A DNA stretch of 64,000 nucleotides from Planoprotostelium fungivorum (taxonomy: Eukaryota; Evosea; Variosea; Cavosteliida; Cavosteliaceae): the NCBI GenBank assembly GCA_003024175.1, contig MDYQ01000001.1:124001-188000 (forward strand). Reading direction: 5' to 3'. Position 1 is the stretch's first letter, and each line of letters begins with the position of its first letter. The translations under genes were made by a program, and so were the position numbers. The notes below the pieces were generated by a model. That model had not been told where the DNA came from. It did no database searches and worked only from the letters and a program-made list of their open reading frames with translations. This document shows positions 25,526 through 36,336 of the stretch, piece by piece.

Positions 25526-26067
25526 TCACCTGTTCGAATCGTATAATCTCTTTCGAGACCCCTCTATCGGGTGCTCGCTTATCGTTGAGAACATGTTCTG
25601 TCCTCCGCCATTTGGAGGAGCGGGTCCTACGCTGGATCAGATGACAGAAGCAATCAGATAATAAAGACTCACCGAAGGAGAATCCGAAGGCTTGTGATGC
25701 ATTCTGATGATGATTTCGAGCCGAAGCATCACTAAATTGATACTCTGGTGCAACTAAGGACGAAGCATTTTCTTCTTTCGCGGTACTGTTCTCGGCCTCG
25801 GTTTTCCTTCGAAGAATCTGAAGCAGCTGTCCTCGTGAATACATCGGCTCGATTGAAAGGCCTCACCTCTTCGATCGAGATCGTCTTCTTCCCGGCTTGT
25901 TGATGCTTGACCAACCACTCTTGTACGTCTTTGTGGGACCTCTGATAACCTTGTTGATATGCTTCTGATGCAGATGTTAAGCTCTGCGTATATAACTTCG
26001 TCAATTGGTTGGCGGCGGCCACAAAAGCCGATTTCAAGTGGTCGTGATGTCCTCCGTTGTTGTCCAT
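25526..26067 (-). CDS. HAPSTR1 (C16orf72)-like stress-response protein
   Basis: The start is the ATG at 26067 (MDNNGGHHDHLKSAFVAAAN). The core QLTKLYTQSLTSASEAYQQG, then YQRSHKDVQEWLVKHQQAGK, matches the animal HAPSTR1/C16orf72 block in which a helix is followed by GYQRRNKDVLAWV. Two introns follow: one after ISIEE, and one ending in CCAGCGTAG that joins FGFSFG to PAPPNGGGQNMF. The C-terminus is IEGSRKRLYDSNR with a stop at 25526. It is about 150 residues, shorter than the human protein (about 275) mainly in the disordered tail. The animal protein is nuclear and acts with the HUWE1 ubiquitin ligase; whether that holds here is unknown. Confidence 0.7.
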
Positions 26068-26184
26068 AGATGTTTATACAATGCGTCCTGATCTGGCGCT
26101 CAAACTGAACCCGCAAGCGTTGTAAAGTTTCAACTTTAAAAATTTGTCTATTTTTTTGCATCGCATCGCGAAGGGAAGATCAGC
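26068..26184. promoter_or_regulatory. 117-bp divergent promoter
   Basis: This separates the starts of the HAPSTR1-like gene and WASHC3. It contains an AT-rich core (TTTAAAAATTTGTC) that may help open a bidirectional promoter. Confidence 0.4.
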
Positions 26185-27465
26185 ATGCTGAAGACAGTGG
26201 ACCCTCGAACGGTCCCTGGCAATTCAGTATCGCGAACGGTGTCTCTGGTCAACAGTTTCGTGATCACAACGACACAGTTTCTCAATCGGTTCGCGTATCT
26301 CTGTGAGGAGAAACTGTACGATGTATCTCAGAACATAGAGGTGAGCGATTTTCATTAGGGATGAATCAGGTCGATTTTATTTTACCTGCGTTCCGTACAT
26401 GTCGTGTCCATCGACATATCGATTCATGTCCAACAGAAATTAGAGATCACCTTGAACATCTTAGAGGCGAAGCTCTCTTCCATACCCGGTTTAGAGGGTG
26501 TCACCGCCGCGGCAGGTAAATCACCTCCCAACTTCTACTCCTAATCCCTCCATCTCACCTTCCTCGCAGTCGACACCTCTGCACCCAACGTCGAGCTGCA
26601 ATCCATTCCGGATGCTCCATCAGGTGCTCCCCCTCCCCCTCCTCCCCCGGGTGCTCCCGTACCTCCACCACCCCCTGGAGCTCCAGCTCCGCCTCCTCCA
26701 CCGGGATCTTTCAGCCCACCGGAAGAAGACACTTCGAGTGAGTCGCGATCTCACATGATCCAGAGAACTGACATGAGAAGGTAACAACCGAGTCATCGAT
26801 GATCCCAGATATGCACCTTGGTTTAGAAAGATGAAGGCCGGTGTCCCCGTTCCAGTCTTAGAGAAAGACATGGCCCTGCAAGGATTGAATCCGGAATATC
26901 TGCAGTGAGTCGACCGTCTACAAACGTGTAGATGACCGAAAAAGGACCCCCAACGCACCCGCACCATCACTCTCCATGGCCAGTTCCTCGAAGCAAGTCC
27001 ACTTCCAGGAATCTTCCGGCTCTGATTCGGAAGATGAGGTGAGTGAGGAATAATCTCTGCAAATGGACTGAGCCGCGTGACAGCCAGAATCCACCCCAGT
27101 TTCACCGCCTGTAGTACGTAAGACACCCGCGCAAGCTGAGGCACCACCCCCACCACCTCCTCCACCGACTCAGGCTTCTCCTCCTCCCCCCCCGGCTCAG
27201 GCTGCTCCTCCCCCTCCCCCTCCCTCGGCACCTGCCTTCCCACCCCCTCCTCCCATCATGTCTCCACGTCAGGTGGGTCGATGACGTCACGTGACGTCAC
27301 TGACCGACATAGGTGTCTTCGGACGACGATGATGACGATGAAGATGATGAAGTGTCTAAACCGGTCGCCGTCTCACAGCCCCCTCCCCCTCCTGGTATTC
27401 CACCTCCACCAAGGATCGCCTCTCCCGTCTCTTCTGATGACGATGACGATGATGATGACGAATAA
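26185..27465 (+). CDS. WASHC3: WASH complex subunit 3 (CCDC53) with extended polyproline and acidic tail
   Basis: WASHC3 is part of the WASH complex, which drives Arp2/3 actin on endosomes. The start is the ATG at 26185. The N-terminal coiled coil is VSLVNSFVITTTQFLNRFAY, then EITLNILEAKLSSIPGLEG. A Pro block (GAPPPPPPPGAPVPP) follows, then the family motif VIDDPRYAPWFRKMKAGVPV and LEKDMALQGLNPEYL. Downstream exons add more polyproline runs (PPPPPPPTQASPPPP and others) and two acidic Asp/Glu stretches (VSSDDDDDDEDDE and SSDDDDDDDDE) up to the TAA at 27463. Human CCDC53 ends soon after the GLNP region, so this tail of about 130 residues is extra. An 18-bp palindrome lies in one intron at about 27284. 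Confidence 0.88.
27284..27301. repeat. TGACGTCACGTGACGTCA palindrome, WASHC3 intron
   Basis: An 18-bp perfect palindrome made of two TGACGTCA-type words with a central CACGTG. It lies in the intron before the last WASHC3 exon. Confidence 0.85.
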
Positions 27466-27520
27466 AAGAAGAGTGTCATGTAGTAGGTCGCCCGAAAATG
27501 TGCACACGCTGCCCCACTGG

Positions 27521-29806
27521 ATGAATTTGAAGAGAAATGAGCCATCTGGCGTAGAAGAGAAAATGGTGTTCTCGTTCTTGGAAAAGATCACCTTCTGGAA
27601 CAAACAACTCGATTCCGATCGGCAGACACATCGCATCTTCATCTCACTTGCTATACAACACAAACCGTTCTCAATAGCGTCATACGGTCATCTATCTTAT
27701 ATCTATGAGGTATATCGATTATCTCTTAATGCATCCATTGGATATCTGATATCACGTCCAACAGCGAACCGCAAGTGAGCACGATTCCCACAGAACCAAA
27801 GAAGCGTGCTGCAACCCTCGGTCGGCGCTTCGGTGAGATCATCAATTATGGTGAGTCAACATCGTATCATCCTCCTCACTCGCCCAGCGGGCGACCACCT
27901 CACCATCCGCAAATCACAGACATCTCGCTCGTTACTCCCCACCTTCGATACTACATCCCCAATGTCTCCTACCCCTGACCACCACGTGAGTTCTCTTCCA
28001 TCGTATCGCTCTATCTATCCTCCTTGAGGTGTTCCCGTTGTGGTCAAGCGAAACCGCCTTGACTTTTGTGGTGGTAAACTCCGTCCGCCGTGGGACCCGT
28101 CCGAAATTTCCGTCCCATTCATAACTTCCACACACCGGAGAAAAGATTACGCCGTTACTCACTCGTACTTCAGGTCAGCAACAGTAAAACCGTAAAATTA
28201 GCGAGGTCCGTTCCCGAGCTCCACCGGGGCTTCTCCACGTCGAACGTGAGTGACAGTCTATACTGCGAACCCTACGGAGCATCCGTGGGCGGATAAATGG
28301 AACTGAACGAAAATAACAGTTGGGTGACAGGGAAGCCTCGGGGGGCGAACCGGAAGGGGTGAGCGGAATGTCTTCTAGAGGTGATGACGGAGAGTGACGT
28401 CATCAGGTCATCTACAGTGGAGTGTTAGGGGTGAGGAACAGCAAGTCCTCGACGTGGAAGCAGAAGAACATCCTGCTGACGAAAAAACACTTGCACTCGT
28501 ATTCGATCAAGGTGAGGTTCCCAAGCCTTCTCCACTGACTCGAATAGAAGCGACAGAAGTCACCCAAGATCTACGATCTCGAGCTGGCCTCGGCCTCTGG
28601 TGACGATCTCGCCTGTGGTCAAAACTGACCATCGTACAGCTCTACCTCGTGACCCAACGTGTTTCTCGGTTCACATGCGATCGGGTAACATAGAGTTCAA
28701 CTGTGACAGGTGAGCTCGTCATCATCATCGAAGATCATCGACGCGAATTCTTCTCATGATGACACAGCAACTCTCAGCGAAAGATATGGGTGGACCACAT
28801 CAGGAGCGTCTGTGAGGCCCTGACGCTGAGCGTCATCGACACGTTCAGTCCCTTGCTGGCGCCCATGTCTCCCACTCATCAGACAGAAGAACAACTCGAG
28901 ATGCTGGAGCTGAAGAGGCTTCCGGGAAATAACGAGTGCGCAGACTGCGGAGAAGAAGGTGAGAAGACGACGCGGGAAAATGGAGTGACCGCTGTAGATC
29001 CCGAATGGTTGTCGGTGAATTTGGGTATCTTCATCTGCATCAAATGCTCTGGAGTCCACAGGTCACTCGGCACACACATATCGAAAGTGAGGTCCATCAG
29101 CCTCGACCTCTTAGAAAGCCATCACGTAGAGGTGAGTGAATTTTGATCAGAATCCTGCGGGCACGTCGTAGATACGAATGCATTTCACACCGTTGTCATA
29201 CCGCTGATCGTCTTCAGACCGTGAGAAATATTGGAAACCGAGAAGCCAACAAGAAATGGGAAGCATTCGTTCCACCACACTGCCATTTGACCCGACCGAA
29301 TCCGAGCAGCGAGCTGTGAGTGTATCGACTCCGAGTTATTCCGTCATCATCATTCGGGTCGCGTTCTCACATTTCATTTATAGAGTAGTGCATATTTTAT
29401 TGTCCTTAATGAAATCGCGTGTGTTCTCTATATTCGTAATATTAGGCTACTCTTAAACCCTTACTTCCTTAAGGAGATGAAATTTAGATCTTACTGACAG
29501 ACGCAAAATATTTCCGAGGTCTGACGACGCCACAGGGATGCACGGAAGAGGTGGCTCATCGCCAAATATGACTTTGCGGTCTTCACTTATGCACCTCCGA
29601 TGCCACCACACGCTGCATCAACGACCCCTGAGCCATCAACTCACCGTGCGGCACCCGATGACGAAAAGCTCACCATCGGCACGCAAACTGAATCACTCAC
29701 TCTGAAGAGGGAAGCTTCGTCTTATGGTCTACGATTGGTTCTGCTCATGCTTGTGCTTACCGTGATAGCCCTGATAGTACCGCAATCACAGCCCTCTTGT
29801 CAGTAA
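27521..29806 (+). CDS. PH - ArfGAP protein with C-terminal membrane anchor
   Basis: ArfGAPs trigger GTP hydrolysis on Arf GTPases in vesicle traffic. The 5' exons (27521 to about 28350) are tentative. From about 28400 the frame is clear. A PH domain reads [20 protein letters not shown], then [10 protein letters not shown] and [13 protein letters not shown]. The ArfGAP zinc finger follows once a 39-nt intron is removed: [20 protein letters not shown], then [20 protein letters not shown], with C-x2-C-x16-C-x2-C spacing and the Arg finger. It continues [20 protein letters not shown]. An intron of about 215 nt (29320-29536) is long for this genome. The last exon ends with a hydrophobic segment ([18 protein letters not shown]) and eight residues, which looks like a tail anchor. 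The stop is at 29804. Confidence 0.8.
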
Positions 29807-29849
29807 ATGATGGCGGTGTTTTGCTGTTCTTGCTTGATTTTTCCGCTGT

Positions 29850-30046
29850 TTAGAAGGTGATCCTGGAACTGCTGTCCGCATGCGCGGCACGGACGTCAGG
29901 AGAAAGAGTCCACGGTTCGGATATTTAGGGCTCTTCGTTGACATCACCTTATGACCAGGAGATGAATGAAAATCCCTGTTGCCTGGTCAACATCAGCCCG
30001 CTTTTTTTTGAGATAGCGTGTGAGATCTCCGAGGGGCTTTGACCCT
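29850..30046 (+). ncRNA. Candidate structured RNA with Sm-like/T-rich tract, class unknown
   Basis: Several exact helices nest in a gene-free gap. AAGGTGAT (29854-29861) pairs with ATCACCTT (29943-29950). Inside it, CCTG and GTCCG pair with CGGAC and CAGG (29862-29900), and AAGAGTCC pairs with GGGCTCTT (29904-29935, one G-U). After the closing helix, GACCAGG (29953-29959) pairs with CCTGGTC (29982-29988). Then CTTTTTTTTGAG (30001-30012) could be an Sm site or a Pol III terminator, followed by a CGAGGG/CCCTCG hairpin. This layout is like a small nuclear RNA, but the known U1, U2, U4, U5 and U6 signature words were not found. It could also be UTR structure. Confidence 0.35.
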
Positions 30047-30232
30047 CGACGAGTCGTATATTATTCCATTCTTCGTCGCAGAGAGGTCACACGGCCTCGA
30101 TCGATAGACTCAAAAGACAGTGACACAGCTCTTAGACAGTAGAGGTGAGGCTTCAGGCAGACGTTCTCGTTCGATTCTGATCTTACTCACAGCCCTGCGC
30201 AACTCGATCAAACTACGACTTACAGAAACCAC

Positions 30233-32069
30233 ATGGAAGATCTCATAAGTCTCGCTAGAATCGCAGGTACGACGACTATCCACCTCGTAACTTTCTGACG
30301 AGGTTCGTAGAGAATGCTGCGCCGATCAAGAGGGGCCGTGGACGGCCACGAAAGTACATGCTCGACTTCGACAGTCCTCTGGTTCGTGATCACATTGCCT
30401 CACTCATTCCTTCCACCGAAGGCAAGGACCTCACGCGTCAGACCATCAGTCTTAAGACGTCCCCATATGAGTCCGACGACGAAGACAGCCACATGGTGCT
30501 CGCCTCCCTCTCTGGCATGTCCTCAGACTCTCACCTCTCCTGCTCTTCTGCCCCATCTTCACCTCTCCCCTCGCCACCACAACAATCAGACTTCTCTCCC
30601 AAAGAAGGTAGCTACGAGGATCACTACGCCAAGAAAGTGAAGGCCAGGGCCAGAAAGCAGGCCGACGCAGAAGATTATGACATCCACGAAGATACGAAGA
30701 AGTCGCGTCCCATCAAGAAGAAGAGAGCTGAAGAGCCCGCTTCCAGCCACTCTGAAGAAGACTCTGACGAGGCCGGTCCCATTCGAAATGCTGGCAAGAT
30801 CCCAGCTCAGACCTCCTCCATGTCAGTTCGCAGAGTCCCATGCTTTTACGCCGCCTGCACACACAGTTACAGACGTCCCAACTCGAGCATCGTGGAATTT
30901 TCTGATCGCCCCCTCGTCCTCTCTGGTGAGAGCGACACCCACCATCACACCTTCTAACCATCTGACAGAGAAGTACAACGGTTACACCATCCGATCATGC
31001 AAGAAGCATCACGATTGGTGGAGGAATGCCAATGCGGCCGACTTACGTACGAGAGACTTCCCCAACAACAAGAACAAGGCAGCTTGCGAGATCTGCAGAG
31101 GCCTCAACGATTCCGTCGGACCACTCAGAAGCTACACAAACAAGAGGAACTTGACCTTCAACATCTGCGGTACCTGCGGCTACCGACAGGCTGACGTCCT
31201 CGGCATCGTCGTGAGCAAGGTGATCTACAACGTTGTAGACGTACGTACTCACTTCATCAAGGACAACGCTGCACCATCAACAGAGGCGATCACCCTCCCC
31301 GGCCCCACTCGTTTCTCTCCTCCCCGTTCGAACCAGATCAAGCGCAGCCGTGAGGCCAAGCCAGAGCCCCAGGTTAGACACGAGAACGTCAACGACATCG
31401 TCTTCTACAACTCGTCCGACCCCCTCTCCCAGAGGTGATCATCATCACATCATCATCATGAACTCACACCTCCACAGGATCTGGTTGGCTCTGTTGGAGA
31501 AGCAAGTCAGCTTTCACATGGTCGGTCCCAGCGAGGCCCACGAGCTCGCTTGGTTGCGTGGATCCACCCCCGACGGCCCCGTACTTCGCTTCCGCGAGAG
31601 GACACTGTGCGACACAGACAGCATCACTGAATGGATCGAAGAGACGTTCGCCAACGGCTCACAGCTGCTCCCGTCAGACAGCATCAAGAGAGCTGAAGTC
31701 CGTACACTGGTTGCCATGGTGAACCGTGACATCGCCCCCGCCTACAAGAATTTGGTCGGTTGCCAAGGTAACCGCACGGAGGCTACGTCCAACATGTACG
31801 ACGCCCTGTGGAGGCTGAGTCGAACGATGGAGGAGTCTTCGCAGGGATCGTACAGCGCCGGGGCCCAGTACACTCTGGTGAGTCGATCTACAACGGTGTA
31901 GATGGAAGAAACTGACGGTGTACAGGCCGACGTTGCGCTGTTACCCTTCCTGCAGGGACTGATGGGAGGAAGAGTCTTTGGATTTCAGATGCCAGCGGGA
32001 ACGCAGAGGCTGATGAGATGTTACGACAACTGCAGAGGAAGAAGCAGCTTTTTGAAAGTCTTCTCCTAA
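30233..32069 (+). CDS. AT-hook / zinc-ribbon / GST-like fusion protein
   Basis: The start is the ATG at 30233 (MEDLISLARIAENAAPIK). An AT-hook (KRGRGRPRKYML) indicates minor-groove DNA binding. A disordered Ser/Pro and Lys-rich stretch (about 30400-30900) follows. After an intron (about 30925-30969) there is a Cys module: YTIRSCKKHHDWWRNANAAD, then AACEICRGLNDSVGPL and NLTFNICGTCGYRQ, a C-x2-C...C-x2-C zinc ribbon. The C-terminal part is GST-like: DIVFYNSSDPLSQR spliced in phase to IWLALLEKQVSFHMVGP, and later YTLADVALLPFLQGL, with a stop at 32067-32069. The usual omega-class active-site Cys (CPFSQR) is replaced by DPLSQR, so catalysis is doubtful. It is probably a nuclear protein using the GST fold for binding. 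Confidence 0.75.
31225..31238. repeat. CTACAACGTTGTAG palindrome, AT-hook/GST gene
   Basis: This copy sits in a plus-strand gene, in a stretch that reads through but fits an intron between GIV and DNAAPSTEA. Confidence 0.7.
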
Positions 32070-32888
32070 GCAAAACGAGCCTGGAGAGCATTTTTGTCAG
32101 CGGTAACCACATACAATTGAGAATAAATAGAGAAGAGAGAGTTTGTCGAATACTCGCGTGGAGATGTTGCGATACAGGAGATAGCTGCGATAAGCTGCTT
32201 GCGATACAGGAGATCACAAAGAGACAGCGGGTGAGTACGCGATGGAACAAGCTTGTTCGATAGAGCCAAGGAAACAGGGATGAGATGTAAACAAGGGGAG
32301 TAAGATAATCCGAGGCGTAGGGATGTGTCCACATCATTAAGGTATGTTATGATACTTTCACTTGGGCTCATGTCCCTCGCGTGGAACTGCGCCCTATCTG
32401 CACCCGCGCCCAAGAGCAATAATAGATGAGGGGTAGAGCATCATAAGAGGGCACATTCGTAGATGGAAGGGGGCCTATTCGCCCGCGGAATAATTTCTGT
32501 GACGCTATATGGCCAATCCCGTTGGGTGTGCTTTTCCATTCGCACGGCTCAATCGCTCAGGCGAAGGCTAATGAAATGATCCGTCATAGCAACAAAAAGA
32601 TTAATAGGTCACCCTCGCGACTGGTGTTACCAAGCTAATAGAGCCTCGTAATTGAGTGTCTCGCAGGGTCACGCCGCGGAGTTGGAATAAGTCTCGAGTC
32701 GGGACAGGAGATGAAGGAGAGCCAGATGCATCGTTGATATGGCTGTAAGGGTTCTGATTTGAGCTGAGAATCATCGATAGATCTAATTTTATCAAACCAA
32801 GAACCCTTGAGGAACTCAAATATGAGCCAAGAACGGGTCACGTGATCTCTACAATGAAGAAATTACCGTTGTGGTTCAACATCACGAC
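32070..32888. other. Intergenic, no supported gene
   Basis: This is the largest gene-free gap (819 bp). It contains a direct repeat of TTGCGATACAGGAGAT (about 32167 and 32199). Minus-strand ORFs here (up to 149 codons) have no domain, start context or partner exons. A promoter for BRAP2 is expected near the right end. Confidence 0.45.
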
Positions 32889-34752
32889 ATGCTGTTCATA
32901 CGGGCGGCTGCCCGATCGAAATCGAGCGACCAAGTGGTCTCTCGATATGATAATTTATTTAACGAGTCAGAGATACAAGAGAGCACATTATTAGACATAG
33001 ATCAGGCACAAGTATTTTTGTTCGAAGCGATATCAATCGTTGATCACAGCAGTTGTGGAACATACAATTATATCGAAGTGATGAAACACCGAGCAGTCCA
33101 TCAAGGTACGTCGATGATTCCTGCAATGTGAGGACATACGCCTCTACAATACATCACCATTGATTGCAAGATAGGAGGCAGTCGATAAGATCTACTGCAT
33201 TTTGAATGTTCCTTCATCCATCACGGTACAAGAATTTGTAAAGCTAACTCGAATCGGATCGGCGGCTGTGGTCGCTCTCAGGTACATTCATCATCTCAGA
33301 CATCTCCATTGATGATCTTTTAGACACACACGAACATCACAGACGTACGTCATCCTCACTCGCTTCGCCCATCGAGTGAGTGCAGATTCTGTAATGCCTT
33401 CTAACGTCTCCATCCCTCCTTCATCTGACCCTTCTATCGTCTGTCATCTCATGTCCATTAGGAATCAGCCATCGAATTCCACAAGAGAGTGAACGGAATG
33501 GACTGGTCCACCTTCTCGTCACCTTCTTCTCCGCCTACAAAGGTGATGGTTCCATCACCATGCGATTCACCATCCCGATCGCCATCGCAGGCCAACTTGT
33601 GCATGGTGCTCGATATCAAGCGCGTCACACTCACCAGACGCGACGAGAGTGACTACACGACATTTCCAGCGGACGTCACTCTCTTACCTCCCTGTGCCAA
33701 CTGTCTCCGTCGCCTGGATGAATCCATTGTAGACGGTCAGCCTTCAGATTCTAGCCATGCATCCAACCTCGCTTCATCTACAACGAACGAGAGCGACTGC
33801 ACGGTGTGTCGGGTTTGTACCGGGGGAGTGGAGAGACATCACTGTAGTGATTGTGAGACGGTGGAATCCCTTTGGATATGCATGATCTGCGAGAAGATAG
33901 GATGCGGTAGGTACGTACGGTACCACGCCGGGGCCCACTACAATCGCACGCATCATCGTTACGCTATGGACATTGAGACGATGAGAATCTGGGATTACAT
34001 TGGAGATCGATATGTACACAGGTGAACGGTCTGGATTTAGGGTTTAGAGAGGGTGACGTTGTACAGGATCACCACTGGGACGACGAGGAATCAATTCGGC
34101 ACACAGAGTACTACCATATCTACAACGAGACGTGAAGACTTTGTACCGGTAAACACCGCAGAAGAATCACAGAAAACTGATTGAAATCCAGACGAAAATC
34201 GACTCCGTGTCAAACGAGTACGTCTACCTGATGGAGACCCAACATCGATTCTTTGACGAGCAGACGCGCATCTTACAGAGAGAATATCACTCTCAGATGA
34301 CCAGCCTGGAGAACGACTACGCCTTAGAGCTGCAGGGTGGCCCCGAACCGAAAGAAGAAGAGAAGGCGAGAGAAGAATATACCAAGAGCGCCAACAAGAA
34401 CAAGAACGTAGAGGCGAAACTGATGGACATCGAGAGGGAGGTGTGACGTTTTCTCAGCAGCGCGGGAGACTGAAAGAGTTGTCAGTTGCAATGTCTGCGG
34501 AGGTTGAATGAAGAGATGACGGGGGAGACAGAGTCACTTCGAATCGCATTAGAAGAGCACAAGAGAGAGAGAGAAGAGGCCAAGAACGTTCGACTGAAGG
34601 AGGCACAAGAGCAGAACCGAGATCTCACCTTCTTCATTGACGCACAGAAACACATTGGAACGAACGTGGAGATGCAGAACGGGAACATCTTGTTGCAGTC
34701 TGCACCTACGAACCGAGGGTCACCCGTTAGAAAGGGAAATAGAAAGAGATGA
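32889..34752 (+). CDS. BRAP: BRAP2/IMP-like protein with ZnF-UBP and degenerate RING
   Basis: BRAP2 is a cytosolic ubiquitin-binding protein that damps Ras-MAPK signalling in animals. The probable start is the ATG at 32889. The N-terminal BRAP2 domain reads YIEVMKHRAVHQ, spliced to VDKIYCILNVPSSITVQEF and SAIEFHKRVNGMDW. The expected RING begins LPPCANCLRRLDESIVDG but continues QPSDSSHASNLASSTTNE before CTVCRVC, so the central Cys/His ligands are missing. The UBP-type zinc finger is intact: HHCSDCETVESLWICMICEK, then IGCGRYVRYHAGAHYNRTHH and MRIWDYIGDRYVHR. A coiled coil follows (VYLMETQHRFFDEQTRILQR, then LQCLRRLNEEMTGETESLRI), ending in a basic tail (RKGNRKR) at 34752. Confidence 0.88.
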
Positions 34753-34939
34753 CACCAATATTGTGACATATCGGTGCATCTACACGCGTGTAGATTTATG
34801 CAGAAGGGTCGATGAATGATGGAAGATGGATAGACGTGCGGTCAGTGTGCTGAGTTTGCATTTCTTTATTCTCTATCAAAATTGTGGGAAAATCCTTCGA
34901 AGGAAGTGAAACAAGCCGATTCCATTCAATTGTCCACAT

Positions 34940-36336
34940 CAGTGTGACATCTTCTGTTTGTGCATGCTGCATCCCTTCATGACCAACCCGATGCCTATCA
35001 GCACCATCCCGGCTCCCACCCAATTGACCCACAGAGGAGGATTCTCCACCTGTCGTCATCAGACACCCTTCATCATCATCATCTGACCTTCATCACGATG
35101 GCGATGACGGAAGCGGTGATGGGTTCTGCCAGGAGAACGATGGATATAGCGATGGCTGGTATATACTTCATCACCGCAGCGATCACGGCCGTTCCGAGTA
35201 AGCCGGTGACGCCCGCCAGCCAACCGACCACGGGAAGGTATTCGGGTTTGTACCACACGATGAACATGTCGTAAGAGGTACCTGTTCAGAGTGAGCAGGT
35301 GGATCTGTGTGGAAGAAAGAGACATCCACCTTCTAGAATGATGGTGGCTGCACCGTAGAGCAGCATGCACATGACTGTGGTGGGAAGGAGGTACACGAAA
35401 GAGGGAGCCTGTGGTCTCGTGAGGGATCGTACGTAAGTACGGTACGTACCTTGTCCCTGATGCGGCTGCCGATGCTGATGTAGATGGCGGCGAAAATGGC
35501 ACCAGAGAAGGCTATCGCATCACCGATTAACTCTTCCATGTCCATGTCTAAACAATCTTCCGTGTAACCTGCGGACGATCAGCGAAATTCCGATGAAATC
35601 TCATACATGCAAAGAGCAATCCTATGATACCTGTCTGAGGGTGAGCACTTGAACTCGATGAGATGACATCATGATGATGATGATAGCATGATGATGAAAG
35701 AAGATTCACCGAAGAAGACACCGAGGTAGTGATATCGGTTGGTCGGTTTTCTTCTGATGGAGTCCCAGATGACAATGATGAGAGGCTGACAATTGTTCAA
35801 CAGATACACTCGCGTCAAAGACGTGTATTTCAGAGCCACGGCGAAGGTGCCAGACCATGCGGCGACAGAGATGCCTGATGATCGTGAGACCTTCGATGGA
35901 CAATCGCACATGCATCACCTCCTAAGAAGATGTACAACCAAAGGCGGGTGTCGAGGAGATCCCTGCGATTCTGTCGGTGGAGTCAGTTCCCGCCAAAACT
36001 TCGTTTGTACGATGAGTCACCTCCATGCGAACGACTTGATAAATGGCTGGCAGGATGATGACAAGGAGAGTGGCTTCGTTTCGCCACAGACAGGCCAGGA
36101 GAGGTGAGTTGATCACATCGGGAGGCAGCTTCTTGAATGCAACACCTCCAGATGCAATGGCCAGCATGGCGATGAAGAGAAAGATGTAGGAGATATAGGT
36201 CACCATGGCGCACTGTTTCGGTGCCTAAAATGGTTGAGTATGAGATCATGTGATGATATGTCGTCACTTGTTTCAATGGGTAATACTTTGGGGTGTTACT
36301 GTGTTCTTCGTAATACTCGATATAATAGGATGCCAT
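34940..36336 (-). CDS. EamA/DMT-family multi-pass transporter
   Basis: The start is placed at the ATG at 36336 (MASYYIEYYEEHSNTPKYY). A longer cytosolic N-terminus is possible, because exons upstream to about 36780 (such as EEAPLLSDPCSHIQDLVSS and HFKNRRVFHAQLLNQKD) join in frame. Membrane segments include YISYIFLFIAMLAIASGGVA, NEATLLVIILPAIYQVV, LNNCQPLIIVIW, IGDAIAFSGAIFAAIYISIG, FVYLLPTTVMCMLLYGAATI, LPVVGWLAGVTGLLGTAVIA, AIAISIVLLAEPITASVIAI and VNWVGAGMVLIGIGLVM. The AEP motif in the penultimate helix and the ten-helix plan fit the drug/metabolite transporter superfamily, as in plant purine or WAT1-type carriers. The substrate is not predictable. The stop is at 34940, close to the convergent BRAP2 3' end. 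Confidence 0.78.

Noticed and set aside
28920-29000. Insertion in the ArfGAP zinc finger
   Set aside because: The extra 13 residues are an unspliced 39-nt intron (GTGAGAAG to GCTGTAG); removing it restores the standard C-x2-C-x16-C-x2-C spacing.
31459-32069. GST domain as a separate gene starting at the ATG near 31459
   Set aside because: That ATG lies inside a GT-AG intron. Splicing joins SDPLSQR to IWLALLEKQ in phase, completing the GST first strand and helix.
31888-32419. Minus-strand ORFs of 149 and 117 residues
   Set aside because: They partly overlap the coding 3' end of the AT-hook/GST gene, have no domain, and their starts are not ATG in a sensible context.
35059-35502. Minus-strand His/Ser-rich ORF over the transporter
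   Set aside because: It is a wrong-frame shadow of the transmembrane exons.
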